From the NCBI GenBank assembly GCA_051745265.1, contig JBNJDW010000003.1, forward strand, positions 1-31,701: a stretch of DNA of 31,701 bases, written 5' to 3'. The DNA is from JBNJDW01 sp051745265. GTDB taxonomy: Bacteria; Pseudomonadota; Alphaproteobacteria; Micavibrionales; CSBR16-224. Below the pieces are notes generated by a model. It searched no databases and was not told the DNA's origin. It saw nothing but the letters and a program-made list of their open reading frames with translations. Position numbers and translations under genes: made by a program. Positions 16,209 through 23,799 of the stretch are shown here, in pieces; the stretch's first letter is position 1, and each line of letters starts with the position of its first letter.

Positions 16209-16730
16209 TCAGCCAATACGTTCGTTCTTGAACAGGCCGACTTTGAGGTCTTTGGCTGTATAGATGGTTTTGCCATCAACATCTACCTGACCATCTGCCG
16301 TACCCAGCACCAAACGTCCGTTTACGACTCTCTTTAAATCAATGGTGTAAGTGACAAGCTTATGTTCCGGCAAAATCATATCACTGAATTTGACTTCCCC
16401 AACGCCCAAAGCACGGCCTGATCCGGGCGCACCGGTCCAGCCAAGGAAGAAACCTGTCAATTGCCAGAGAGAATCCAGCCCCAGACAGCCCGGCATCACC
16501 GGATCACCTTCAAAATGGCACTCAAAGAACCAAAGATCCGGATGAATATCAAATTCAGCGACAATCTGGCCTTTGTCATACGCGCCACCGGTATCGGAGA
16601 TATGGGTGATGCGGTCAAACATCAGCATTGGCGGCATTGGCAACTGTGCATTCCCCGGGCCAAACATTTCGCCTTTGGCGCAGGAAATAATTTCATCATA
16701 GCTGTAGCTGGATTTTTGCTCGAAACTCAT
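16209..16730 (-). CDS. fabA: 3-hydroxydecanoyl-[ACP] dehydratase/isomerase FabA
   Basis: FabA dehydrates 3-hydroxydecanoyl-ACP and isomerises trans-2- to cis-3-decenoyl-ACP, the branch point to unsaturated fatty acids. The 173-residue product matches the usual length of about 172 and has the hot-dog core PDLWFFECHFEGDPVMPGCL with catalytic His72 and Asp86, and GRALGVGEVKFSDMILPE. The start at 16730 (MSFEQKSSYSYDEI) aligns with known FabA starts. An ATG at 16766 has a better GAGGGGAG site upstream and would add 12 residues, so the start is not fully settled. With fabB it forms the classic FabA/FabB anaerobic desaturation pair. Confidence 0.96.
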   Translation of the reverse strand: MSFEQKSSYSYDEIISCAKGEMFGPGNAQLPMPPMLMFDRITHISDTGGAYDKGQIVAEFDIHPDLWFFECHFEGDPVMPGCLGLDSLWQLTGFFLGWTGAPGSGRALGVGEVKFSDMILPEHKLVTYTIDLKRVVNGRLVLGTADGQVDVDGKTIYTAKDLKVGLFKNERIG

Positions 16731-16804
16731 AGGTTTTCTGTCTTCTTTTCTGTTTAGACTGTTCATTTATATACGTCTTTCTCCCCTCAATGACAAGACC
16801 GGAA

Positions 16805-17731
16805 TTATTCCTGAGCCAGTTTCATTCCTTGAACAAGCCCGGTTTTCAAAAGGACCTTTGCAAGAGAGGGTTGGATAAAGTTCATTTCAGATCCGGACAC
16901 AAGTGCGGCCATCCGCCCCCCTGTTTTGGCAATCGCCACGGCCCGGGCACAGGGGTCATTAAAGTCAACCAATTCAAAAAATTCATTAAAAATGGTATTG
17001 CAGGTTTCAATATTTTCTTCAAGAAATTCATCATCACTGTCATTGGCACTGTCAAGCCCTGACCATTTGACCGTACCGGGCAGACCGTTGCGTTCTGCTT
17101 CATGGGCCATAATCTGGACGATTTCAGACAGGGCTGCGTTTTTATCCGTATGTTCTTTCAGACCGTAATAAAACCCGGCGGCCCCGCCAAGGGTAATCAA
17201 TACATCAGGAATTGGCCAGCCATCACTGATGAAATCTTCGATAATCACATCGGCGAATTCCTGGGTCGCCATTTCATAGATCAGGCTTTGAATAACGGCC
17301 TCAATCATAATGCGCAGGCATTCGGGAACCGGCAGCCCCTGTTTTTCAAACTCAGGAAATTCATTATAGGCAATGGCAATGAGGATTTCATGGACTTCTT
17401 CGAGCCCTTTTTCCAGACGTTCTGCAGATTCACGGGCAAATTCACGACCTGTTTCTGTTTCAAGATCAATCTGAATCGGGCCGGGCATCCGTTCCTGAGA
17501 CAGATTATCCGGCATCGGCGTGACATGCAGCAGCTGTGAAATCCGATGAAAGCTCTGCTCCATCACGGCATCGGGCTCTTCATATTCAATCAGCGTTTCG
17601 GTCATCATGCCGGCCAGAATCAGAATAAAACGGATCTGATCTATCGCACCGTCTTTATCGACGGCGGTGCGTTTAAGAATCTCATCTATGGCCTTGGCTT
17701 CTTCAAAAGGTTGTCCGGTTCCCAACATCAT
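16805..17731 (-). CDS. Unknown acidic protein upstream of fabA
   Basis: I do not recognise this 308-residue protein. It is strongly acidic, mostly helical in appearance and has no signal peptide or clear membrane segment. One short hydrophobic patch, VLITLGGAAGFYYGL, lies in the middle. It starts with two adjacent ATG codons (17731 or 17728), with AAGGGG immediately ahead, so the second may be the real start. It follows the SH3-domain gene by nine bases, which implies one transcript, and precedes fabA by 74 bases on the same strand. Whether it has any role in lipid synthesis is unknown. Confidence 0.75.
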   Translation of the reverse strand: MMLGTGQPFEEAKAIDEILKRTAVDKDGAIDQIRFILILAGMMTETLIEYEEPDAVMEQSFHRISQLLHVTPMPDNLSQERMPGPIQIDLETETGREFARESAERLEKGLEEVHEILIAIAYNEFPEFEKQGLPVPECLRIMIEAVIQSLIYEMATQEFADVIIEDFISDGWPIPDVLITLGGAAGFYYGLKEHTDKNAALSEIVQIMAHEAERNGLPGTVKWSGLDSANDSDDEFLEENIETCNTIFNEFFELVDFNDPCARAVAIAKTGGRMAALVSGSEMNFIQPSLAKVLLKTGLVQGMKLAQE

Positions 17732-17740
17732 CCCCTTATC

Positions 17741-18346
17741 CTAATCAAACTTCTCGTATGGATAGACGCCCCACAGGCCATCCTTTTCAATCCATCCATC
17801 ATAATTCAGTATTTCCGTTTCGCACCATTCAGCTTCACAGGCTTTGACCTCAACAACGACACCGGGTTCTATTTCAGCCAAAGGGCGGCTGTCCTTTGAC
17901 GGTGAATCGTGGATGCGGCGAATATAGCGATCAACAATCGCGGTCCGGTTTCCGGTCAAAAGGCTCTGATGCACCCAGCCCTGATCACCGTCTTTTGTAC
18001 GGATTTCGCGCCAGGCATCAAATTCACGAACAATTTCAACAGGCAAGCCTTCACGGGTTAAAACCCAGGTAATCGGATATTTAAGCCCGGGGCCGACACG
18101 CATATTCACTTCGTTCGACCCAAGGCTGACAAAACGCGGCAATGGCAGGCCACTTTTCGGGCCGGCAACCGGCGCGGTTTTTGTGGTTTCCGGCTTTGCT
18201 TCTGCATTGCTGTCTTGGCTCTGAGCATTCTGTTCAGACGCCTTTTCCGGCGCTGCATAGGCAAACGGAGTCGCTAAACCGGCAAAGCCACACAGAGCTG
18301 CCACAACAACAAGCACAGATGCATATTTAAAAACTGTCTGAAACAT
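17741..18346 (-). CDS. Exported SH3-like domain protein
   Basis: The 201-residue product begins with a signal peptide (hydrophobic ASVLVVVAALCGFAG, likely cleavage near AYA/AP at 31). A Glu/Ala/Pro-rich linker follows (33-68), then a bacterial SH3-like domain around 75-130 with VNMRVGPGLKYPITWVL, WREIRTKDGDQGWVHQSLL. A second, shorter SH3-like unit at about 150-200 has two cysteines in KACEAEWCE and ends GLWGVYPYEKFD. The layout is that of the alphaproteobacterial exported SH3 (DUF1058-type) proteins, thought to act at the cell wall. Only nine bases separate it from the unknown gene upstream of fabA. No clear ribosome binding site is visible before the ATG. Confidence 0.85.
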   Translation of the reverse strand: MFQTVFKYASVLVVVAALCGFAGLATPFAYAAPEKASEQNAQSQDSNAEAKPETTKTAPVAGPKSGLPLPRFVSLGSNEVNMRVGPGLKYPITWVLTREGLPVEIVREFDAWREIRTKDGDQGWVHQSLLTGNRTAIVDRYIRRIHDSPSKDSRPLAEIEPGVVVEVKACEAEWCETEILNYDGWIEKDGLWGVYPYEKFD

Positions 18347-18445
18347 GGCGGTAGTCTAGCAGGTCTTCTCCCATACCCAAGAAAAAATCAAGCAAAAGTG
18401 CATTTTTTGAGCAAATAATAGTCATAATGTGATATAAATCAGCCC

Positions 18446-19432
18446 ATGAACAGCACAAATCTAAAACCTGATCGCGACTTTAGAATAAGCGTTGCCCCGA
18501 TGATGGGCTGGACGGATAAGCATGACCGTTATTTTCTGCGACTGATTTCGCCGAATATCTGGCTTTATACCGTTATGATCACAACAGGCGCGCTTATACA
18601 TGGCGATGCAAAATCTTTTCTGGACTTTAATAAAGAAGAACATCCGCTCGCCCTTCAGCTTGGCGGCTCTGATCCGGACGATCTGGCCAGATGTGCCAAA
18701 ATGGCCGAACAATATGCTTATGATGAAGTCAACCTGAATTGCGGCTGCCCCAGCGACCGCGTGCAACGTGGTGATTTCGGCGCCTGCCTGATGGCCCAGC
18801 CCAAATTGGTTGCTGATGGCGTTGATGCCATGAAGCAAAGCTGCACGATTCCGGTCAGTGTTAAAACCCGCATCGGTATTGACGAGCAGGATGATTACGG
18901 ATTTGTCCGTGATTTCGTTGGCACGATTGCTGAAAAAGGCTGCGGTTTATTTATCATTCATGCCCGCAAAGCCTGGCTTCACGGTCTGAGCCCCAAGGAA
19001 AACCGTACAGTTCCGCCTTTGAAATGGGAAACCGTCTATCAACTGAAGCAGGATTTCCCTGATCTGAAGATTGAATTAAACGGCGGCGTGCAGACCATAG
19101 ATCATATTAATGAAGTCGCCCCACACACTGACGGTGTTATGATCGGCCGCGAAGCCTATCAGAATCCTTATTTTCTGGCAGATATCGAACGCATGCTCTA
19201 TAATAATAAGAGCCCCCTTACCCGTCATGAAGTTATTGACCGGTTAAAACCTTATATCGAACAACAGATTGCCGGCGGGGTTGCTTTAAAGGATATAACG
19301 CGCCATATCCTTGGATTATATCAAGGGATCCGGGGGGCGCGACATTACAGACGGGTCTTAAGTGAAGAGGCGTATAAAGAAGGTAAAAATAGTGAACTAC
19401 TTGATCTTGCGCTTTCCAACATAAAGCTTTAG
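18446..19432 (+). CDS. dusA: tRNA-dihydrouridine(20/20a) synthase DusA
   Basis: DusA is an FMN enzyme that reduces uridines 20 and 20a in the tRNA D-loop. The 328-residue product has RISVAPMMGWTDKHDRYFLR, QLGGSDPDDLARCAKMAE and the active-site NLNCGCPSDRVQRGDFGACL with catalytic Cys101. The DusA-type IIHARKAWLHGLSPKENRTVPPL, split between recognised stretches, and LNGGVQTIDH and MIGREAYQNPYFL follow. Its length and motifs distinguish it from DusB and DusC. The start codon lacks a Shine-Dalgarno sequence, and a TATAAA lies only seven bases upstream, so the transcript may be leaderless. Three small unknown genes follow on the same strand. Confidence 0.95.
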   Translation: MNSTNLKPDRDFRISVAPMMGWTDKHDRYFLRLISPNIWLYTVMITTGALIHGDAKSFLDFNKEEHPLALQLGGSDPDDLARCAKMAEQYAYDEVNLNCGCPSDRVQRGDFGACLMAQPKLVADGVDAMKQSCTIPVSVKTRIGIDEQDDYGFVRDFVGTIAEKGCGLFIIHARKAWLHGLSPKENRTVPPLKWETVYQLKQDFPDLKIELNGGVQTIDHINEVAPHTDGVMIGREAYQNPYFLADIERMLYNNKSPLTRHEVIDRLKPYIEQQIAGGVALKDITRHILGLYQGIRGARHYRRVLSEEAYKEGKNSELLDLALSNIKL

Positions 19433-19504
19433 CTTTGTAGAGGGGATAACGATATTGCGATCCAGGCAGATTCTTCAGAAGTGGCCAAGGGGAAAATTGG
19501 TACA

Positions 19505-20146
19505 ATGACTAAGATTGAATGGTACAGATTGCCGCGTGCACAAGCGGCTGAAGTCCTCGACAAGATCGGGGCTTCGGCTGAATCCGCGGTATTCTCCGAA
19601 CAGCTGACCGAAGTCACCTGGCGGCCATTGCCTTTTTACGAGCGATTTAAACTCTTCCGTCTGACCAATTATGCGACCCTTCCCTGTTTTACCATGGACT
19701 ATCTCGGCGATGATGTTGCCGGGATTTTTTATCCTTTAGACGGCCTTGCCAACACGATTTATAACGTTAATGAAGAAGACAAGCTCCATTTAAGCGAAAA
19801 CAATGTCGTAGATTATCTCGATTTCTTTTTTGAAGAAGTCCGGGGTCCGGATGGCGATATATACCTGATCAAAGACCCGACCGATCTGCCGATCCTGTCC
19901 TCCTTACCGGAAAATCAAAAGCAAAGCGTCATAGAACATCACCGTCCCTTACAGGTTGATTCGGATATCATGCCCGGCGAATTTAATATTAACGGTACGC
20001 TTTACTATGACGGCAGCCTGATTTCAGCGCTGATCCGCGTGCAGGCCTCGGGCCGGCTCTCCATCCATAACCAGACACTTTTACTTCAGGGAATTCACTT
20101 TCCAGGCTCCCCCATTGAGAACACCTATATGGGCGATTCGTATTAA
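19505..20146 (+). CDS. Unknown protein downstream of dusA
   Basis: I do not recognise the family. With the ATG at 19505 the product is 213 residues; AAGGGG lies about 12 bases before it. A GTG at 19481 would add eight residues. The protein is acidic, with no signal peptide or membrane helix. It has aromatic-rich stretches such as RPLPFYERFKLFRLTNYATL and YLDFFFEEVRGPDGDIYLI. Fourteen bases separate its stop from the next gene, so it is part of a small operon with the genes at 20161 and 20709, possibly including dusA. Confidence 0.8.
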   Translation: MTKIEWYRLPRAQAAEVLDKIGASAESAVFSEQLTEVTWRPLPFYERFKLFRLTNYATLPCFTMDYLGDDVAGIFYPLDGLANTIYNVNEEDKLHLSENNVVDYLDFFFEEVRGPDGDIYLIKDPTDLPILSSLPENQKQSVIEHHRPLQVDSDIMPGEFNINGTLYYDGSLISALIRVQASGRLSIHNQTLLLQGIHFPGSPIENTYMGDSY

Positions 20147-20160
20147 AAAGGCCGGATAAC

Positions 20161-20682
20161 ATGACCTCTTCTGATAATTCGATTGAAAAACTGGGCAGCT
20201 ATCTTGACGGATCACATAATCCGGATCTGCCGGATCTCGATAAAATGGTCGAATTCGGGCTGGATGTGCTGACCAACTCCTCAATCGGCACAGAGCTGGT
20301 GATGTTCGTCCGCGAGCACGATGTTAAAATCCGTATCATTCGCGGCCCCGAAGAAACCAGCTATGCCGCTGATCCGCATCAGGCCGTTATCAGCCTGAAT
20401 TCAGCAAATCCCGCCGGTCCTGCCCGATTCGTTCTATTGCTGACCGGCGCCATCCGCGATGTTATGCAGCTTCATGAAGGATTACCGACCCCTGGCCCGT
20501 CAGAAAATATGTCAAAAGCGGTTGAAAAAATGCGGCAAAAACAAGGGGATAAAGTTTCATATATGTGCGCTGTTGCCTATGAAATTAACGAAATATCAAG
20601 CTTTTCCGCTTATACTCTAGTTGAAGAGTTAAGAAATATGGGCTACGCTGAAGATGTAGAGAGATTTCTGCAGCACGTGTAG
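20161..20682 (+). CDS. Unknown protein in the dusA-linked cluster
   Basis: I do not recognise this 173-residue protein. It lacks a signal peptide and has one moderately hydrophobic segment, ARFVLLLTGAIRDVMQLHEG. Its central part (about 45-100), with KIRIIRGPEETSYAADP and AVISLNSANP, and the later YEINEISSFSAYTLVEELR helices recall peptidase-like folds, but no HExxH or other catalytic motif is present, so I make no functional claim. It follows the previous gene by 14 bases and precedes a 48-residue gene by 26 bases. Confidence 0.78.
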   Translation: MTSSDNSIEKLGSYLDGSHNPDLPDLDKMVEFGLDVLTNSSIGTELVMFVREHDVKIRIIRGPEETSYAADPHQAVISLNSANPAGPARFVLLLTGAIRDVMQLHEGLPTPGPSENMSKAVEKMRQKQGDKVSYMCAVAYEINEISSFSAYTLVEELRNMGYAEDVERFLQHV

Positions 20683-20708
20683 ACCACCAACAAAGGAAGG
20701 GCTTTACA

Positions 20709-20855
20709 ATGGCGAATGTACAAAAAGCAAGACTGGCAGTAGCGGAAGAATATACTTTTGACGCTGCCGAACAGGACAAGATTGAGCGTTCCGTTGCTGC
20801 TATGCAGACGGTCTTTAAGCCACAACCGGCTTCTCAACCAAGCCCGAACCTCTGA
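20709..20855 (+). CDS. Small unknown protein of 48 residues
   Basis: A 48-codon frame starts MANVQKARLAVAEEYTF and ends in a proline-rich tail, stopping with TGA. The evidence that it is real is a strong ribosome binding site (AAGGAAGGG, about six bases ahead of the ATG), its place as last gene of a same-strand cluster, and an intrinsic terminator beginning 24 bases after its stop. The composition suggests an amphipathic helix followed by a disordered tail. The function is unknown. Confidence 0.65.
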   Translation: MANVQKARLAVAEEYTFDAAEQDKIERSVAAMQTVFKPQPASQPSPNL

Positions 20856-20878
20856 TTTATTTTAGGTCTTACAGACGC

Positions 20879-20910
20879 AAAAAGCTCCGGTTTTCCGGAG
20901 CTTTTTTTTT
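20879..20910. terminator. Intrinsic terminator, probably bidirectional
   Basis: AAAAGCTCCGG, a TTTT loop and CCGGAGCTTTT form a perfect stem followed by a run of T on the plus strand and flanked by A on the left. It lies between the convergent small gene ending at 20855 and the DUF547 gene ending at 20913, and can serve both. Confidence 0.92.
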
Positions 20911-20912
20911 GT

Positions 20913-21656
20913 TTATTCCCTGAGCTTATTTAAAGACCAGTCAAATTTGAAATAGCCGATCGTCGTCTCTGGATCTATTTTATCGGGATAATAATTTTTA
21001 AGCCATTTACGAATATCACCCTTGGCAAATTCCATTTCATATTCTTTTAGAATTCTTGTGACCCGAAGGATATTCCCGTCTTCAAACTTCAAGCCTTTGG
21101 TCGGGTTGGTCAAGGTCAGCAAAACCTGATCGTTTAGCTGACTGTCAAGCTGATCGGCGCGATATACCTCCCGTCGTAAATCGGGGCTGGATATGGCTGA
21201 CCGGTTCAAAGCAAAATAGGCCCGCGGCTCTTTCGCTGTTCGAATATGGTTCTTAATAATCTGATCCAGCGTATAGTCTACACCCCCAATTTTCCATTTA
21301 TGGGTATTTCCCGGGCTTTTAAACGGGGCGGCCTGATTCCTGATATTTTCACGTTCTTCGGTCGTAATTACCAGATCAATTACCAGAAAATTATAGGCAT
21401 TAATCCAAAAAGCCAGTTTCTCGTCTTTTGTATCCAACCCTTCAAGATTGGTTTCCAGCAAAGCCTTCTTCACCGTCGCATGACGCAAATCCGCAGCCCA
21501 GCTATCATAATCAACGCCCAGATATTGAATACCGTTCGCTTCGCTGGGTTTGACATGGGATTTAAGCAGCTCTTCAAGATTTTCCTGATAGGCCTGCGCC
21601 GATAAAGGGCTTAAAACAAGGATGATAAGGGCAAAGAACAGATTTCTAAAAGACAT
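20913..21656 (-). CDS. Exported DUF547 family protein
   Basis: The 247-residue product has a signal peptide (LFFALIILVLSPLSAQA, likely cleavage after Ala22). It matches the DUF547 family through KLAFWINAYNFLVIDLV at about 81-96, GVDYTLDQIIKNHIR and the later YFALNRSAISSPDLRREVY. DUF547 proteins are found in envelope and exported proteins of many proteobacteria, and their biochemical role is not established. GGGAG precedes the ATG. It stands alone between a shared terminator and the end of the suf operon, with its start 97 bases from the sufA stop on the same strand. Confidence 0.85.
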   Translation of the reverse strand: MSFRNLFFALIILVLSPLSAQAYQENLEELLKSHVKPSEANGIQYLGVDYDSWAADLRHATVKKALLETNLEGLDTKDEKLAFWINAYNFLVIDLVITTEERENIRNQAAPFKSPGNTHKWKIGGVDYTLDQIIKNHIRTAKEPRAYFALNRSAISSPDLRREVYRADQLDSQLNDQVLLTLTNPTKGLKFEDGNILRVTRILKEYEMEFAKGDIRKWLKNYYPDKIDPETTIGYFKFDWSLNKLRE

Positions 21657-21753
21657 TATAATAATAACTCCCGCTTACTACTCAACTTAAGACAATATAC
21701 GTTTTATCCTCGTAAAAGTTCACAGAAAAAGCCGGGCACTATTATTATTGATT

Positions 21754-22107
21754 TTATTCTGCTGTCTCGCTTTTTAACTGAAAAGATTCACCACAGCCGC
21801 AACGGCTGGCCTCATTAGGGTTGTTAAAAACGAACTGCGATTGAAGCACATCTTCTTCGTAATCCATTTCACTTCCCAGTATAAACATGATCGCTTTCGG
21901 ATCAATATAGACCCGAACGCCATCCTGCTCGATCACTTCTTCACCGGGTTTTTTATCTTCGGCATATTCGATTTTATAAGCATGTCCCGAACAGCCGGTC
22001 GATGTTATCTTTACCCGAAGCGCTTCCATCTGGCTATCAGCAGAATTCATAAGCTGTTTTGCCCGTCCGATTGCATTTTCGGTAAGTGTTAAAATCGGTT
22101 TTACCAT
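21754..22107 (-). CDS. sufA: A-type iron-sulfur carrier SufA
   Basis: SufA-type proteins take iron-sulfur clusters from the SufBCD scaffold and pass them to target proteins. The 117-residue product has the HesB/IscA fold pattern and all three conserved cysteines: Cys39 in TSTGCSGHAYKIEY and Cys103 and Cys105 in SRCGCGESF. It is the last gene of the suf operon, 16 bases after sufT. The label SufA rather than IscA or ErpA is chosen by operon context. Confidence 0.93.
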   Translation of the reverse strand: MVKPILTLTENAIGRAKQLMNSADSQMEALRVKITSTGCSGHAYKIEYAEDKKPGEEVIEQDGVRVYIDPKAIMFILGSEMDYEEDVLQSQFVFNNPNEASRCGCGESFQLKSETAE

Positions 22108-22123
22108 TTATACGACCTGCTTT

Positions 22124-22522
22124 CTAAAACATATTCAATTGTAGTTTTGCCGTTTCCGCCATAAAGGATGGATCCCATGGCGGATCCCAGATAAGCTCAA
22201 CGTCAATCTCATTGACATCTTCCACAGTCCGGATCGCGCGTTCAACCATACCCGGCATTTCTCCGGCCACCGGGCAGCCCGGCGCGGTCAGGCTCATCTT
22301 TACACTAACATTGTGTTTATCGTCGATTTCGACAAGGTATATCAGGCCCAATTCATAAATATTAACCGGAATTTCAGGGTCATAAACCTCCTGCATGGAT
22401 CTTTCGATCGCCGGCCATAAAGGGTGCGACATCGGCGCATCAACATGCGGCGGGCGGGCCAGTTCATCGGTTTCATCGCCAAAAGCGTTTTTAATCATAT
22501 CTTTATCCGCTACATGTTCCAT
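22124..22522 (-). CDS. sufT: SUF system assembly protein SufT (DUF59/MIP18 family)
   Basis: SufT-type proteins belong to the MIP18 (DUF59) family and help iron-sulfur cluster maturation. The 132-residue product shows the signature VYDPEIPVNIYELGLIYLVEID split around residues 46-67, KMSLTAPGCPVAGEM with Cys83, and the terminal ELIWDPPWDPSFMAETAKL. The first 30 residues are a variable extension. It begins seven bases after the sufS stop, with GGATAG ahead of the ATG, and is followed by sufA. Confidence 0.93.
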   Translation of the reverse strand: MEHVADKDMIKNAFGDETDELARPPHVDAPMSHPLWPAIERSMQEVYDPEIPVNIYELGLIYLVEIDDKHNVSVKMSLTAPGCPVAGEMPGMVERAIRTVEDVNEIDVELIWDPPWDPSFMAETAKLQLNMF

Positions 22523-22529
22523 ATTTTTT

Positions 22530-23798
22530 CTATCCGAATATTGCTTTGACTTTATGAATGGCTTCGATCAGCTTTTCGACATCCTGTTCCGTATTATAAA
22601 GCGCAAAAGACGCCCGTACTGTCGCCGGCACGTCGAGAACCTTCATCAACGGCTGGGCACAGTGATGCCCGGCACGCACGGCAACGCCCATTTGATCAAA
22701 TATAGTGCCGATATCATGCGGATGAATGCCCTCCATGGTAAAGGACAGGATGCTGGCTTTATCAACCGTCGTGCCATAGACCTTAACGCCATCAATATGT
22801 TCAATCCCCCGGGTCGCCTGCTCCAGAAGTGCTTTTTCATGGGCCTGAATATCAGCCTTGTCAAACTGCTGAATATAATCAATTGCAGCGCCAAGGCCGA
22901 TAACTTCGACAATTGCCGGTGTGCCGGCCTCGAACCGTGCCGGTGCGGCCTTGTAGGTAACTTCGTCAAAGCTGACCGTTTCGATCATCTCCCCGCCACC
23001 CTGATAGGGCGGCATGGCTTCCAGAAGCTCTGCACGACCATACAGAACGCCGACACCGGTCGGACCGTAAAGTTTATGGGCGGTAAAAGCCAGAAAATCG
23101 CAATCAATTTCACGGACATCAACATCCGTATGAACAACAGATTGGGTGGCATCAACCATGACCATGGCCCCGACCTCTTTGGCAAGGCTGGTCATCTGCT
23201 GTACCGGCAGAACGGTGCCGATGGCATTTGACATGCCAATCATGCTGACCAGTTTGGTTTTATCGGTCAGCAGATCACGATACGCGCTCATATTAATCGA
23301 GCCATCTTCGTGAATGGGGACGATTTTAATCGTAAAGCCGATTTCAGCGCGCAACATGTGCCAGGGCACAATATTAGCGTGATGTTCCAATGTTGTCAGG
23401 ATAACTTCATCATCAGCGGTCAGGTTCTGCCGCCCCCAGCTATGGGCGACCAGATTAATCGCCTCGGTCGTATTACGGGTAAAAATGATTTCGTCTTCGG
23501 ATGCCGCATTCAAAAATCCCGCAACCTTGCGCCGGGCCTCTTCAAATTTCTGCGTGGTCTGCTGGCTGAATTCATAAACGCCGCGATGCACATTGGCATA
23601 GTGATCATGCATAACATCAGCCATCGTCTCAATAACCTGATAGGGTTTCTGGGCACTGGCGGCGCTGTCCAGAAAGGTCACGGGCTTGCCATTAACGCTT
23701 TGTTGCAGCGCCGGAAAATCATCCCGAATGCGCGCCGCATCGAATTTCTGATGCATCATCATCTGTGTGACCTTTGGAATAGCGGAATGTGGTGCCAT
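22530..23798 (-). CDS. sufS: Cysteine desulfurase SufS
   Basis: SufS is the PLP-dependent enzyme that draws sulfur from cysteine as an enzyme-bound persulfide for cluster assembly. The 422-residue product carries the PLP lysine Lys242 in AFTAHKLYGPTGVGVLYG, the catalytic Cys380 in VRAGHHCAQPLM, the PLP-pocket histidine region TTLEHHANIVPW, and RFEAGTPAIVEVIG. The start at 23798 is backed by a perfect AGGAGG six bases upstream. No sufE or sufU partner is present in the window. The stop of sufD lies two bases ahead. Confidence 0.97.
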   Translation of the reverse strand: MAPHSAIPKVTQMMMHQKFDAARIRDDFPALQQSVNGKPVTFLDSAASAQKPYQVIETMADVMHDHYANVHRGVYEFSQQTTQKFEEARRKVAGFLNAASEDEIIFTRNTTEAINLVAHSWGRQNLTADDEVILTTLEHHANIVPWHMLRAEIGFTIKIVPIHEDGSINMSAYRDLLTDKTKLVSMIGMSNAIGTVLPVQQMTSLAKEVGAMVMVDATQSVVHTDVDVREIDCDFLAFTAHKLYGPTGVGVLYGRAELLEAMPPYQGGGEMIETVSFDEVTYKAAPARFEAGTPAIVEVIGLGAAIDYIQQFDKADIQAHEKALLEQATRGIEHIDGVKVYGTTVDKASILSFTMEGIHPHDIGTIFDQMGVAVRAGHHCAQPLMKVLDVPATVRASFALYNTEQDVEKLIEAIHKVKAIFG

Positions 23799-23799
23799 A

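Noticed and set aside
22395..23231. Plus-strand open frame of 278 codons opposite sufS and sufT
   Set aside because: It is long, but fully antisense to two certain genes with motif support. Its length reflects codon composition on the other strand.
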